DNA from: Bacteroidota bacterium
Lineage (GTDB): Bacteria > Bacteroidota > Bacteroidia > AKYH767-A > OLB10
Assembly: GCA_016721435.1 (NCBI GenBank)
Contig: JADKIC010000008.1
Span: forward strand, 1 to 64,000
Reading direction: 5' to 3'
DNA: 64,000 bases
The translations under genes were made by a program, and so were the position numbers. This document shows positions 49,270-61,208 of this stretch, one piece after another; the stretch's first letter is position 1, and each line of letters starts with the position of its first letter. Under the pieces are notes generated by a model that ran no database searches, was not told the DNA's origin, and was given only the letters and a program-made list of their open reading frames with translations.

Positions 49270-50830
49270 TTAACTCTTGTTAATACTAATTTTCAAACAA
49301 TCGTATTTTACTCCGTTATAAACTTTGACAAAGTAGATCCCAGAACTAATTTGATCAAGATGAACTTCAAGTCGGGAGGCGTTTAAAATAGTTGTTTCAA
49401 AAATTATTTCTCCAATTAAGTTGTGGATCATTACATTTCCTTTTAGAATAGTTTCCGTAAATTCAAGTACAAAATTCCCATTGGAAGGACTTGGATAAAC
49501 TACTGTTTCTTGTAGCTGATCATTGACAGGACTTTCAATACCAACGCTGGTACAAATATTTGTAACTGTACCTCCGCTTCCATCAGGGTATACAACAGGG
49601 GTGTTATTTAGAGTTGGCGTAGTGACTATTGTTGCAATATTAAAAGGTTGAATGGCAGGAATAGATGGTGAATTGGCAAGACTTGTGTAGTTGCATCCGC
49701 TATCCCCCCATACTATCGGTTTTGATCAGGTAAACATCATAAGCCCCTGCTCCGAAGGAGATGGTTGTTCCTGTAAGAATGAATCCACCATCGTTCGTTT
49801 GTTGTCCTGAGCCCATATATTCCAGATTAATTCCACCATAGTGTTTAGTCCATAAAGTATTACCCATCGAATCAATTTTTATTAAATAAAGGTCATCGGA
49901 GGCTAAGTATTCCGCAAACACGACATAACACCCATCATTGGTTCTCTCTATTGAAATTGTTTCTGAGGATGGATTGTTTAATGCACTGCCAACATAGGAT
50001 TTACTCCAAATAATCATACCTAATGAATCAACCATGGTTAAACAAATGGGTGCAGATCCAAAACTCAAAGACGACCCTGCAAGAATAAAGTGGCCATCAT
50101 CCGTTTGAATTACTGAATATCCAAGATCGTGATTTCCACCTCCATAACTTTTGGTCCACAATGTGTCACCCAAGGAATCAGTTTTAATTAAATACATGTC
50201 ATAATTCAAATAGCCTCTTGTATATGAACCCGCTATTATAAATCCTTTGTCCCTTGTCGGCCTCACACATGTGGAAATATCTGCAAATGTACCACCGTAT
50301 GATCTATTCCATTGTAGGTTACCGACTGAGTCAAGTTTGATTAAATTGACATCATAATTAGAACCCGAGAGAACAGTAGAGCCGGTAACAATAAATCCTC
50401 CATCAGAAGTTTGTTGAATTGAATTACCACCGGAACCGCTGGTGAATCCGAAGTCTTTTATCCATTGTACTACACCATTTGCATTGGTTTTAGTGACATA
50501 GGTATCGTAATCATTAAATCCGGTGAAGGCATACCCTCCGTCTGCTGTTTGTATAATTGATTTTATTCTCTCATCTGAAGCGCTTCCATATACTTTTGTC
50601 CAAATAATTTCTCCAAAAGCATTGGTCTTGATTAAATACATATCAAAATTGCCGGAACCAAAGCTTTTAGTGGAACCACCGATGATATAACCGCCATCTG
50701 TAGTTTGTTTTACATCGTTGCCATAATCCTGTAGAATTCCACCATAGGTCTTTTGAAAGGTTATTTGTCCTGACAGCTGCGTATTTATCAGTAAAATTAA
50801 TGCGATGGCAAAGTAAATTGAATATTTCAT
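49270..50830 (-). CDS. Secreted beta-propeller-like repeat protein with T9SS sorting domain (frameshifted)
   Basis: About 520 residues: a signal peptide followed by about seven repeats of the form QTTDGGYIIGGSTKSFGSGN, YDMYLIKTDSLGDTLWTKSY (about 47-55 residues each), then a T9SS type A domain (YPSPSNGNFVLEFTETILKG ... GIYFVKVYNGVKYDCLKISI). The frame breaks at 49705 in a run of six G; with five G the protein continues through the sorting domain to a stop at 49270. Confidence 0.8.
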
Positions 50831-50985
50831 TCTCTGATTTATTTAATTTTTAATCCTATCAACTAAAAGTATATTATCTATCATCATTCTTTGTGATTTG
50901 AAATTCTTCCGGTACTTTTACTGTAATAATGTCGTTGCAATTATTCAGCACTGACTTTGATTTTAAGGGATCGCTTTAGTTTTTT

Positions 50986-51902
50986 CTATTTTAATTCAAT
51001 AATTCGTTCTTCAATATTTGTCTGATTGTCTGAGGTGATGGTTGTAGTCTGTATACTATATAGCACCCAGCCGGAAGTGTGAATATTGGAAGCACTGATT
51101 GTTTCATTCTTTAACTCCCCTAAATCTTCTCGCTTCGGAGGATCCAGCTTCATGCTTTTTGCCATTGTGGTGAGATAATTAAATGTTGCATTTGTTAATT
51201 GTTCATTGTTGACTTCCTGTGTTGCTCTTAGTATGAAATTATTCTCTTCTTCATTTATTTCATCTAAATAAACAGAGAAGTCAGAGTCGAGTGGGTCTGT
51301 CCCAAGAATATTGGGTACTTTAATTATTCCGTTTAAAACTTCACCCAATTTATATTGTGCACCGTGGAAGGTATGAAATTGATGAATATCCTTAATTGAA
51401 GCAGTCCCTATTGCCTCCTTGGTGGAGTAGGTGGCTTCCATTTGTTTTATGAGTTTGTCCATTTCGGGAATGTCCTTAAATTCTGTTCGTAAACTACCCA
51501 TAGCCTTATGAGTATAGTCTTTAATTTCCTTCCAATTTACAACTTCGACAAACTCACCGAGTTCATTGGTTTTAAAAATCACTTTCATGTTTTGTGTGGC
51601 ATTCATTAATTTTTGAATGACGGGACTATTGTTATGGGATGTAAAGTTTTTGTATTCCCATTGAATAGTATAGGATTTTTCGTTGGAATCTAGTACCGTA
51701 ATTTCAACTTCGTAGGTCGTCATTTCTTTAGAAGTAGTGTCCGATCCTTTGATTTTAATTTTTTCCAACGATAAAGCATATATTTGCTTTTCGCCTTTAT
51801 CCCAATATGATATTACCTGAACTGTCGAATCACCCATGTTTATTTGTCAAAAGCGGTTATTGCATTTAGAAATATAAGTAGGAGAGTTAGTCTGCTTTTC
51901 AT
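50986..51902 (-). CDS. Secreted DUF-type protein of unknown function
   Basis: About 305 residues. The signal peptide (MKSRLTLLLIFLNAITAFGQ) is cut off from the body by a missing G near 51845; without the repair the frame starts at 51837 with GDSTVQVISYWDKGEKQIYA. The body is rich in beta strands with no known motif. Likely a lipid-free periplasmic or surface protein. Confidence 0.6.
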
Positions 51903-52042
51903 TATGAATGTTATTATAAAAGATGTTCTTTTATTTATGAGTTCTATTTATATGCCACCAAATTAAGTAAAATTGTTGATATTCTATAGGGTATACCACC
52001 CTTAAACAATTAAATAAGGTCGGTTTGATTAACTTGGGACAT

Positions 52043-52222
52043 TTATTTTCCGGTGGTCATAGAAGTATTAGACGTAAATCGTTTATCTTCTGCTCTGAGG
52101 TTATTATTCCAATCGTCATAATTTCGTTTAAGTGACCAAAGCGAAGTCAATGAGAATAGAGATAGAAGCAAGTAGGTTATGGGTCCGGTAAAGAAGAATA
52201 GATGAATTACAAGTATGATGAT
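52043..52222 (-). CDS. Possible small membrane protein (uncertain)
   Basis: A frame that is open but lacks a good start: a hydrophobic helix (ILVIHLFFFTGPITYLLLSL) followed by a charged tail (KRNYDDWNNNLRAEDKR). One stop codon precedes it, so the real start is either lost to an indel or the frame is not a gene. Otherwise 51903-52286 holds no gene. Confidence 0.3.
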   Translation of the reverse strand: MIILVIHLFFFTGPITYLLLSLFSLTSLWSLKRNYDDWNNNLRAEDKRFTSNTSMTTGK

Positions 52223-52286
52223 CTATATTCTCTTGCTTAATGCCAATTAGTCCTTTCGACAATTAGTACGGTATTTCCATCCTATT

Positions 52287-52768
52287 TTATTTTTTGGATT
52301 TAACGGGTGCAGGTTTTGGCTTCAGCATGGATTCATATTTTTCAATCCACTCTTTAGCACTCATTTTTTTCATCAGTTCACCAATAAGTTTATATGGAAT
52401 GGCATCGAATTTCTTAAATCTGATACAACTTTTTCCCATATCAAGTTTTTGGTCACTATGTTTTGGATATTCAGTTAAGAACCAATCTAGTATTTTCGGA
52501 TCGGAGTAGATTCCCATGTGATAAAAATTAATGGAATTCTTTTGAGATGCAATCCCTGCAAAGGGAAGTGGCTCGCTGGGCTTACAATGGTAACCTGCCG
52601 GATATAGAGAGTGAGGTATAACATATCCCAGTCCTCCATAACTGATGGCAGCCTCAAAACCTTTGGGCATGTTTTTACAATGACATCATGTAATTTATTA
52701 AATGGCTCAGCCCTGTCTTCAGGGAGATTAGTTAAAATTTCTTTTACTGTTTTTCCGGAAGCTTTCAT
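52287..52768 (-). CDS. DUF1801 protein, second copy (frameshifted)
   Basis: About 160 residues. Two open frames overlap; adding one A near 52678 joins FNKLHDVIVKN to MPKGFEAAISYGGLGYVIPH and YPAGYHCKPSEPLPFAGIAS. It is longer than the copy at 42.9 kb and ends in a Lys/Pro-rich tail (KPKPAPVKSKK). The two genes differ enough to be separate subfamilies. Confidence 0.75.
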
Positions 52769-52806
52769 ACTGTAATGCTATTTTCTATTTAATCTTTTGC
52801 CTATAA

Positions 52807-54154
52807 TTACTTTGTGATCACCATCAATTTCGTGTCTATACTTTCATTTTCAATTTCAAGAGTGTAAGTATATGTTCCGGAACTTAATTCATGGGCGCAG
52901 AAGGTAACTTGCCCGCTTCCACTGTTAGAGATGAGAAGTGACCTAATAAGAGTGCCACTGAGATCCCTGATAATTATTAAACCTTTAGTATGCTTCTCGG
53001 ATAAAGTATACCGTATGATAGTAGTCTGATTAAAGGGATTGGGTTGGTTTTGAAATAATTTTGTACCTGCATCATCGAAAATGGAAGAACTGCTTTTTAC
53101 TGATGAAATGTCACATATAGATTGTACACACTCTTTCAATTCATTTACCTGCTTTTGCAAATCAACAATGGCCCGGTCTTTTTCTTCAATTTGTTTTTGT
53201 TGTTCCTGCATTGCTTCTGTAAGTACAGGGATGAAGCCAAGGTAATTTACGGCCTTAAATTCCAAAGGTTGTTCCTTTTTTGCAGGATTGAGTTTTACTA
53301 ATTCCGGAAATAGACTTTCAATGTTTTGTGCTAAAAAACCATACTGTTTTTCTGCCGGCAAATTCATTTTATCAAGTCCTGATTTGAAATTATAGGTTTT
53401 TACATCCAGCTGCATTACCTTTTCTAAAGCGTTTTGTAAGGGTTGAATGTTTTCTTTTAATTGCTCATCCGAAGGCAGGTAACTTCCGGTACAATACACA
53501 TTACCCGAAAAATAGGCCGCATATCCTAATGTGGTGGCATACGAATAGAGGCCCCATGTGCCTGATGTTGTCCCCGAGGCAACAATATTAAGTACAGTTC
53601 CTCCATTATATGGACTTAGTATGTATCCGGCAGAATAATCTGTAGAGGTAACATCTAAATCATAGGCCGGAGTTGTCGTGCCAATGCCGATTCTGTTTCC
53701 AACCGTTAAATTGGAAAAAGGTAAATTTACGGGACCATAAAAATTAGCAATACCTCCTGATGAACAAACTTCTACATTACCACCCCAGTATTGCAAATAC
53801 AAGTTGCTGGCAGTACTATTATTTCGTGCCTGCACCTCATTGTTATCCATAGCCAGGTTGTAATTGTTTGATGGACCGATCTGGAACGAGCCGGCAGTAG
53901 AAAGTCCGCCTAAACTACTACTACTTGCAACATTCAAACGTGCATCAGGTGATGTGGTGCCGATACCTACATTCCCTGCAGAGGAAATGAAAAGTCTGGT
54001 TACGTTTTTTAGTTTTGATGTGGAGTGATTTTTTGTCAGTCGTTCCCAGAAAATTGGTGCCTGGTGATGTCCCTGCATTGCCTGTTAATGACCATTGACT
54101 CTGTGCCTGAGTGAAGATGGCACAGAAAATTGAAAGGAGGAGAGTTTTTTTCAT
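52807..54154 (-). CDS. Secreted tail-fibre-like protein with S74 chaperone domain and T9SS sorting domain
   Basis: About 448 residues: a signal peptide (to about TQAQSQ), a beta-rich stalk (ISSAGNVGIGTTSPDARLNV and GNRIGIGTTTPAYDLDVTST), an S74/endosialidase-chaperone-like domain (SDEQLKENIQPLQNALEKVM, QYGFLAQNIESLFPELVKL), a coiled coil (EQQKQIEEKDRAIVDLQKQV) and a T9SS type A domain (NQPNPFNQTTIIRYTLSEKH). One extra A near 54010 splits the frame. This architecture is common in Bacteroidota surface proteins and need not mean a prophage. Confidence 0.8.
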
Positions 54155-54529
54155 TTTTTAGAATATTTTAACTGTTTTAATAAATGAGTGAAAGCACTAT
54201 TTTATTTATTCAAGATCCAATGAAGATAAATTGACTGAATAAGCCGAAAGAAAATTTCCGCTGAATTAAGTCGCCATTTTAGTAGTTTTCAAATCCAATA
54301 TGAAAAGAACAATTCGATAATTTAATATGCTATAAATATAATATTAAAATGCATATATCTGACATTTTTTAAAAATAGTTTCAGGGTATGCAACAAACCA
54401 AATTTTATGGTTCAGGCAATAGTATAGAATTTAACAATTAGAAACATGGAATTCATAACGCCTGGTCTTTCCATTGTTTAGGTTTAATGTTCAGATAATT
54501 AAAGTATGTTTCACTAATGCTAAAGTATG
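54155..54529. other. AT-rich spacer, no gene
   Basis: About 375 bases with no coding signal and no repeat detected. Confidence 0.5.
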
Positions 54530-55486
54530 CTAATACCGTTCTCCCATTGTTACGGTTGGCATTGACTTGTGAATAATATCAAGATCAGTAATGGTTAATT
54601 CCACTTGAAATGCGCCTAAATTCTCTTCGAGACGGTGTACTTTTCTGGTTCCCGGAATAGCTGCAATTTCATCGTTTTGACTCAATACCCATGCGAGGGC
54701 TACTTGCGCTTTTGTGACTCCTTTGCTCTGTGCAATTTGATCTATAACTTCCACAAATTTTAAATTCTCCTTTATCGCCTCATCTGTAAAGCGTGGATTA
54801 CTTAGACGAAAATCCCCTTGTTCTAAATTTTCCCGGCTTTTTATTGCCCCTGTTAAAAAACCTCTTCCCAAAGGACTGTATGCCACAAATGAGATTCCAA
54901 GTTCCTTACAAACATCAAAAATTTCATTCTCAGGTTCCCGACTCCATAAGGAATATTCAGTTTGAAGGGCAGTTATGGGATGAACCGCGTGGGCTCTACG
55001 TAGGGTATCTGCATTAACTTCTGAAAGACCTAAATGCTTAACTTTTCCTTGTTTGACCAGTTCACTCATTGCACCCACAATTTCTTCGATTGCTACTTTT
55101 GGATCTTGCCGATGCATGTAATATAAATCAATGGTCTCTACACCTAAATTTTGTAGACTCTTGTCGCAGGCTTGCCTAATGTATTCTGGTTTACCATTAA
55201 GTCCAAGAAATTCACCTTTAGGTCCTCGCATTACAGCAAATTTGGTTGCTAAAATCACCTCATCCCATCTCCCTTTAAAGGCTTTCCCTAATAGTTGTTC
55301 ATTCGCTCCCCAACCATACATATCAGCAGTGTCGAAAAAATTAACCCCTAACTCGATCGCTTTATGCAATGTGGCGATAGATTCATTTTCATTGAAAGAT
55401 CCATAAAACTCTGACATGCCCATGCAACCTAGCCCAATTCTATTTACTTTTAATTTACTGTGTCCAAGTAGTGTTGATTGTTTCAT
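54530..55486 (-). CDS. Aldo/keto reductase
   Basis: 318 residues, intact. The catalytic tetrad is visible: FFDTADMYGWGANEQLLGKA (Asp, Tyr), LATKFAV (Lys) and LYYMHRQDPKVAIEE (His), and the C-terminal NADPH-binding part reads IPGTRKVHRLEENLGA. It reduces aldehydes or ketones in the cytoplasm. Confidence 0.92.
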   Translation of the reverse strand: MKQSTLLGHSKLKVNRIGLGCMGMSEFYGSFNENESIATLHKAIELGVNFFDTADMYGWGANEQLLGKAFKGRWDEVILATKFAVMRGPKGEFLGLNGKPEYIRQACDKSLQNLGVETIDLYYMHRQDPKVAIEEIVGAMSELVKQGKVKHLGLSEVNADTLRRAHAVHPITALQTEYSLWSREPENEIFDVCKELGISFVAYSPLGRGFLTGAIKSRENLEQGDFRLSNPRFTDEAIKENLKFVEVIDQIAQSKGVTKAQVALAWVLSQNDEIAAIPGTRKVHRLEENLGAFQVELTITDLDIIHKSMPTVTMGERY

Positions 55487-55534
55487 TTCATTTGTTTATT
55501 AATGGAGTAAGATTTCTGCTAAAACGCAAAGTTA

Positions 55535-57046
55535 CTATACTTTAACAGCGGAGTCGAAGTGATTGTCAACTTGCACCATGTTTTTAGCGGCTGAAGATTG
55601 ATTAAAAAAATGAGCAGCAATATTCAAAGGACGCATGCTATACCGTTTTTTATGACGATGACCACCGCTCTTGTGAAGAATCCTCTTTAAAAGTTTGATG
55701 GTATCGACAATGTAATCCCCTTTATTGAGCATTACACATTCAGCTTTGGCAGCATGGGCAGCATCGGTCACTTCACTTCGGGTGGCAATGCCTGATTTGC
55801 TGTAGGTTTCCAGAACTTGTGTAGCCCAAATAACAGGAGCATGCGCGGCTTCGCAAATCCATAATATTTCATCTTGAATTTCACTCAATCGTTCAAACCC
55901 GATTTCAACGGCAAGGTCGCCTCTCGCAATCATTACTCCGTATGAAGCATCTTTCATGGCTTCAAGTAACAAGGAAGGGAGATGAATGACTGCATCAGGG
56001 GTTTCTATTTTTAAAATTAATTTTGGCTTCTTTTTATATTTCTTAAAGATGGTTTTGATTAATTTAAGATCATTTGTGTTTCGCAAAAAACTGCATCCAA
56101 CAAGATCAGCATGTTTGGCAATAAAAGGAATTGATTTTAAATCCGCTTTGGTAAGTGCAGGTAAGTTGATTTGGGTGTCAGGTAGATTTAATCCTTTCTC
56201 TCTTTTTATATAGGGTTTTTTGGAAGAAATTCTAGTAATTTTCAATAGGTGTTTTCCTTTTTTCTTAATTACTATTCCTCAAATTTGCCATCGTCTATAA
56301 TTATTCTTTCTCCTTCTTTTAAACAGGTAAAAACGCCAAGCTCATAACAGGCTATTGCATTTTGAGTGTGTTTTACTTCTTCTCCGGGTTCAACCAATAA
56401 AATTTCCATTCCTAATATAACCTTTAGTTTACCTTCTTCTTTGCCTTTTCCCGGTAAGTCAACACGCATTTTAGGACCCGCAATATCCATATATATTTTG
56501 CAGGCACTTCCGCTTTTTTCTGCAGCATTCTGTACGGCATCAATCAACGCCAGCCAGTTTTCTTCATCGCCATGTGCACAATTGATGCGGGCTACATTCA
56601 TACCTGCTTCAATCAATTTCCTTATCAAAGAAATATTGTTTTCAAAGGAAACATCAAGAGTCACCATGATGTGTGGAATGGAAGGGTCTTTTTAAACCCA
56701 AACAAATCAGTAGTATATCTATTTAATGCATTTTGTGCACTATAATAATCGAAATGTGATATCTCCTTTGCTTTCAATGTGGCACCCAACCTTTGTCTGA
56801 TCGATTGCACTTGTTTCAATATATGGCTTTCTGAGCTTGCTAAACTTGACAAACCGGTCTGATGTAAATTGTCTTGTAATGGACGGATATCCTCATTCCT
56901 TAATGCAAGATATTGGATAAGGTTTGTCGCACTTTTTTGTTGTAAAGTATGTAACGAGGAAATAAGTTTTTACGATTTGAACTTGCATGGGTTATTTTCT
57001 TTTCCAGTAACTGCAATTCATGCTGGAGTAATTTCAAACTTTCCAT
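55535..57046 (-). CDS. Pyruvate kinase-like enzyme with N-terminal helical domain (frameshifted)
   Basis: About 503 residues. The N-terminus (MESLKLLQHELQLLEKK, then ALRNEDIRPLQDNLHQTGLS and LASSESHILKQVQSIRQRL) is a helical domain seen fused to pyruvate-kinase-like proteins. The kinase barrel follows: LIEAGMNVARINCAHG, YMDIAGPKMRV, the substrate motif MIARGDLAVEIGFE and the metal-site region WATQVLETYSKSGIATRSEV. The usual C-terminal allosteric domain seems absent, and the S/GET near the end reads MLNKGDY. At least three indels break the frame (about 56935, 56680 and 56260). Confidence 0.8.
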
Positions 57047-57265
57047 ATTTTCTTAGATAATGGACAAACTTAATTTAATGTATAAGTTTATTAACAGATA
57101 AATATCATACTTAGATAGATTTAACAATTAGTTTACTTTACGTTGGTTATTAGCAGGCCCCATTTTTTCAAAGCAGAAGTTTTTGGGCTGACGATATTAT
57201 AAATTCTCTCAATAAATTTACAAATGCAGCTACAACCTTTTCAAAAACCCATTTTGAAGGAGAAA

Positions 57266-58141
57266 TTACTCCTTAAGTTTCATGACCTCACTCAAAAGCG
57301 GAGGTAAAGTTTGTGCGCCAATATCATCTGTATAATGACTCAATACGCAGGCAATATGTCTTCCCCTTACCTCAGCGGTTACATAGTAGATGATTAAAAT
57401 ATTGCTGCCGCCCATAATCAGTTGTGGCAACTTGATTTTTAGTTTACGCTTTATTGCTTTAACAGGTGTTTCTTCAAAAATGATATCAATTTCACGATCT
57501 TCCAATACATCACCCAATTTCATTTCGGAATTTAGAAACTTTTGTCCGTCAATCATTTGTTGGGCTCTTTCAGGACTACTAAACTCCGACCAATTAATCT
57601 GACCCATGTCCGGACATTGCAAATTTCTGACTCCGCGCCAATGACATGCGGGTCCCAGGTCAATAGAACGACCGGCAAATTGTATCGTGTCTACTAGTGA
57701 AGGCGCGTAGATTTCTGCCGGTAGAAGGTTGAATGTAATTGCCCGGTATAACTCTTTTTCAATACTCATTACTCTTTCACAAAGTGTGGAAAAACCGATG
57801 ACCGTTATTTTCTCATTTACTGACTGATAAATATAATAAATGGCATGAGTTTTTATTTCACCTTTTATATGATCATACGTAAGAATTTTTGCGCCCGGAA
57901 AATCAGAATCTTCCGACACTTGCGTTTCTTTAGGAATTGAAAATTTCTTCTTTATTTTATTTATTCCTTTTTCGTCAAAATTATACTCGTAATCCTGTAG
58001 AAATATTCCATAACCTTCCGTGTCATAGAAGGTAGTTTTTTCTTGTTTTATCGCTTGTATGTATTGAAATGCCTGTGTCTGCCCATGCGCCCAAAGCACT
58101 GTATTTGTAAGAATGATCAAAACTATTTTGATGAATTTCAT
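57266..58141 (-). CDS. Secreted hypothetical protein
   Basis: 291 residues, signal peptide (to about AHGQ), no known domain. A Cys pair lies in GPACHWRGVRNLQCPDMG. Not recognised. Intact. Confidence 0.6.
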   Translation of the reverse strand: MKFIKIVLIILTNTVLWAHGQTQAFQYIQAIKQEKTTFYDTEGYGIFLQDYEYNFDEKGINKIKKKFSIPKETQVSEDSDFPGAKILTYDHIKGEIKTHAIYYIYQSVNEKITVIGFSTLCERVMSIEKELYRAITFNLLPAEIYAPSLVDTIQFAGRSIDLGPACHWRGVRNLQCPDMGQINWSEFSSPERAQQMIDGQKFLNSEMKLGDVLEDREIDIIFEETPVKAIKRKLKIKLPQLIMGGSNILIIYYVTAEVRGRHIACVLSHYTDDIGAQTLPPLLSEVMKLKE

Positions 58142-58192
58142 AGGGAGAAATATAGATTGGCTAATGTTTATTATTTTCCGGATAGTTGATTT

Positions 58193-60873
58193 TTATTTCA
58201 CAATGAATTTCTTCACTTCTAAAATATTTTTCCCTCTGATTTTTGCAAAGTACATTCCGGATTCAAGAGGGAGCTGAAATTCTTCATTAGTCTTATAAAG
58301 TGATCGACGGTAGACAGTTTTACCATTAACATTGTAAATTTCCACATCAGCTTGTTCTGTAAGGCTGTTGCTGATCGTAAAAATTCCGTGGTTGATACTG
58401 GGGTGAAGTTGAAAAGTGGGAAGACTTGCCTTGTATTCATCAATCGCCGTAAAACATCCAAATCAGTCGCCCATATGCCTCTGCCAAAGGTGCTGATGTA
58501 GATTTTATTCATCGCCGGATTGAATTCGATATCACTCACAATGACATTGGGTAATCCCATGCTTTGATCAACCCATGTGCTACTGCCGTTCCGTAGAACA
58601 TATACGCCAAGATCAGTTCCGATCATAAGGTCGTTGGTGTTGGGTATTTGCTTAATGCAATTAACGGGTATGTTAGGTAAATTGAAGCTGATATTAGTCC
58701 AGTTGTTACCGTTATTGATAGTCTTGAATATTTTATTGCCGGCACTGAATCCGGCCATGCTGATGTAGGCGATGCTGGAACTGTTCGGATGGATTTCAAT
58801 CGAGGTATAATACAAGGAATCCGGTAATCCCGTTGTCACATCGTTCCAGCTTGCACCTCCATCGGAAGTTACAAATACCGCTCCCGGATTGGCGTATTCG
58901 TAACGGACACGCCTGCACGCATATAAAACATCCGGATTACTTTGACTCACAGCAATTGCTGAGAGTTCGTTGCCATAAAAATTTGGTGGTGGAGGGAAGG
59001 AGGAAATGGAAGTCCAGCTATCTCCACCATCTATGCTCCTTACTACATTCTGAAATCCGATGTAATAGGTTTGAGAATTGGAATAATCTGCAATTAAGGG
59101 TGTGGTCCATTCCGCATTTTCACCCTGAATATTGGATGATATTCCAAAAGAACTAAAGCCTCCGTCAACACTCTTGGAGAAAGATCCATATTGGGAGCTG
59201 CCGATAAAAGTTCCGGGTTGTGCTGTGTCCAGGCAATTGTCCATACCGTCTCCACCAATGGTCGTGTACCAGTCTATGCCATCGAAGTAAAAACTTGCGT
59301 TATCCTGCGCTCCGGCCAGTAGTTCACCGGTAGTACTCTTTGAGCTCGAAAGCCGGTAAAAGGAAGTAACGTTCATTCCGTCGCTGACATTGGTCCAGAC
59401 GGTGGGCCAGGGAGTACCATTGTTGACATCGTTCCAGGAGATTGGAATAATATTTCCCGTACGGTACAATCCTCCGTCGCAGGCCAGATAATATTGTCCG
59501 GTTAAAGGTTGCCATTGGATGTCGTGTACATCGGCGTGAATCGATGGACCATAGTTGGTGGTCCAATGTCCCGCAGGATCGAAACTAGTCGCCCCATCTT
59601 CCGAAGCCCATAAGTTGACTCCTCCTACATAGATTTTGTTGGGATTGGTAGGGTGTACTAAAAATCCTAAATCATAATTTCCTTGTCCGCCTGTGGAAGA
59701 TCCCTCATCATATCCCAGAAGATTCAATGCGTCGAATTGTAAATTCCAGGTTGTCCCGGCATTGTTCGTACGGTAGATGGCATGGAGTCCGCTGATGGTA
59801 TCTACAGCGAGGGCATATATACGAGAAGTGTTAGAGCGGGATTGTGCGAGTTTGATACGTTGTACCGTACCGCGGGGTGGGATACCGGTAGTTAATAACG
59901 CCCATGTGGTACCGAAATCAGTCGACTTGTAGATTCCTGCTGATCCGGTGTTGGCGTTTCTGACCCATCCGGTCGCGGCATAAAGTGTGGTGGGAGTAAC
60001 CGGGTCTTGAATCATATCCCAAAAGAGAGAGTCCATTACCTGAGTCCAGGTCGTTCCCGCATTTCCGGATTTGTACATGCCGCCCACACCACAAGCCACT
60101 ACCGCGTTGGGATTCGCCGGATCAATGACAATTTTCCTTATCAATGAAGCATCCCCGTCTGTCAACTGAAAGGAGAGTCCGGTCGGAGTCCAGGTAAGAC
60201 CTCCATCCAAAGTTTTGTAGACGCCGATACCATAATGTGTATGGCGCTTTCTGCCATTCAAAAACAAGCCAATGCCGATGTATTCAAAATCACAGACAGA
60301 AATATACATTTCATCCGGATTATTCGGGTTGATGGCTATGTCGGAGATGCGGGTGATAGGAAGATTGTCAGTGAGTGGTGTATAGCTATTGCCATTGTTG
60401 GTCGTTTTCCAGAGACCTCCTTGCGCTACTCCTACAAAATAGGTATTGGCATCGGTAGGGTGGAAGGTGATACAATTGATTCTTCCGATTCCATTCTCCA
60501 TGTATCCGGTTAAATTATCAGGAACGATATTGGGTCCGACCGGAAACCATGCGCCTGTGTTGAACCGTGCGTTTTGAGACTGCATCTTTTCACCGGCATG
60601 TTCAATTAATGTTCTAACATAATCCGCTGTCCCTTCTAACTCTCCCTGCGCATTGGTATGTAATTGCATTTCGGCTTCAAAGCGTTTGAAGTACTTCCAA
60701 TATTTTTTTTCAGAAAGATTCTGTCCTTGCTTCCATTCATTAAAGTCCCGTTGCATTTGCCGGAAGGAAACATGTTCTCCGGTTTGTGGAATGAGAAAGG
60801 CCTGCGCGTTCAGAGTTAATTCGTTAACAAGTATAAGCGTAATTGCAATAATAAGAATTTGTAATTTTTTCAT
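58193..60873 (-). CDS. Secreted BNR/sialidase-like beta-propeller protein with T9SS sorting domain (frameshifted)
   Basis: About 893 residues from ATG 60873, where a signal peptide begins (KKLQILIIAITLILVNELTL); the longer frame upstream runs through the heptamer repeats and is rejected. Many VPS10/BNR-type repeats (GLWKTTNNGNSYTPLTDNLP, GVYKTLDGGLTWTPTGLSF, GVFVTSDGGASWNDVTTGLP). One base is missing near 58440; repair gives LRRIDEYKASLPTFQLHP and a T9SS domain ending in the sequence EVKKFIVK, with a stop at 58193. Confidence 0.82.
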
Positions 60874-60922
60874 TGATTTGGAGTGTGTAAACAAAAGTAA
60901 GAATTGGTATTGATAAATACTT

Positions 60923-60966
60923 GAGCTTCCGGCTTCCGGCCTTGGGCTACCGGCTACCGGCATTTG
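60923..60966. repeat. Heptanucleotide repeat cluster (complement orientation)
   Basis: Units GCTTCCG, GCTTCCG, GCCTTGG, GCTACCG, GCTACCG, GCATTTG. It is in inverted orientation to the cluster at 61117-61151, so the two could pair. Confidence 0.7.
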
Positions 60967-61116
60967 GTGTAAAGGCTTTTGACAGCGCATTAGTCAAAAA
61001 GATTTATAGGGCAGGTAATAGTGCGATTGCTTCCCTCAACCATTTTCTCTGGCAGCCATCAACATATTCAATCTACTACCAAACTAAAGTTGTCAGCATC
61101 AGCATCAGCATCACCT

Positions 61117-61151
61117 GGTAGCCGGCAGCCGGAAGCTGGAAGCCGATAGCC
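61117..61151. repeat. Heptanucleotide repeat cluster
   Basis: Units TAGCCGG, CAGCCGG, AAGCTGG, AAGCCGA, TAGCC. A short (CAGCAT)3 tract lies just to its left at 61094-61111. Confidence 0.7.
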
Positions 61152-61161
61152 AAAAAACACA

Positions 61162-61186
61162 AAAAGCCGGGGATTGCCCGGCTTTT
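61162..61186 (-). terminator. Terminator of the large T9SS surface-protein gene
   Basis: Perfect 10-bp stem AAAAGCCGGG/CCCGGCTTTT with loop GATTG, 23 bases after the stop of the gene at 61209. Confidence 0.85.
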
Positions 61187-61208
61187 GTGGTAATAGGTGA
61201 ATTAAATA

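Noticed and set aside
52807..54154. Prophage tail fibre
   Set aside because: It carries a signal peptide and a T9SS domain and no other phage genes are near; it is a cell-surface protein.
60874..60990. N-terminal extension of the BNR protein to 60990
   Set aside because: It reads through the heptamer repeat and lacks a signal peptide; the ATG at 60873 begins one.
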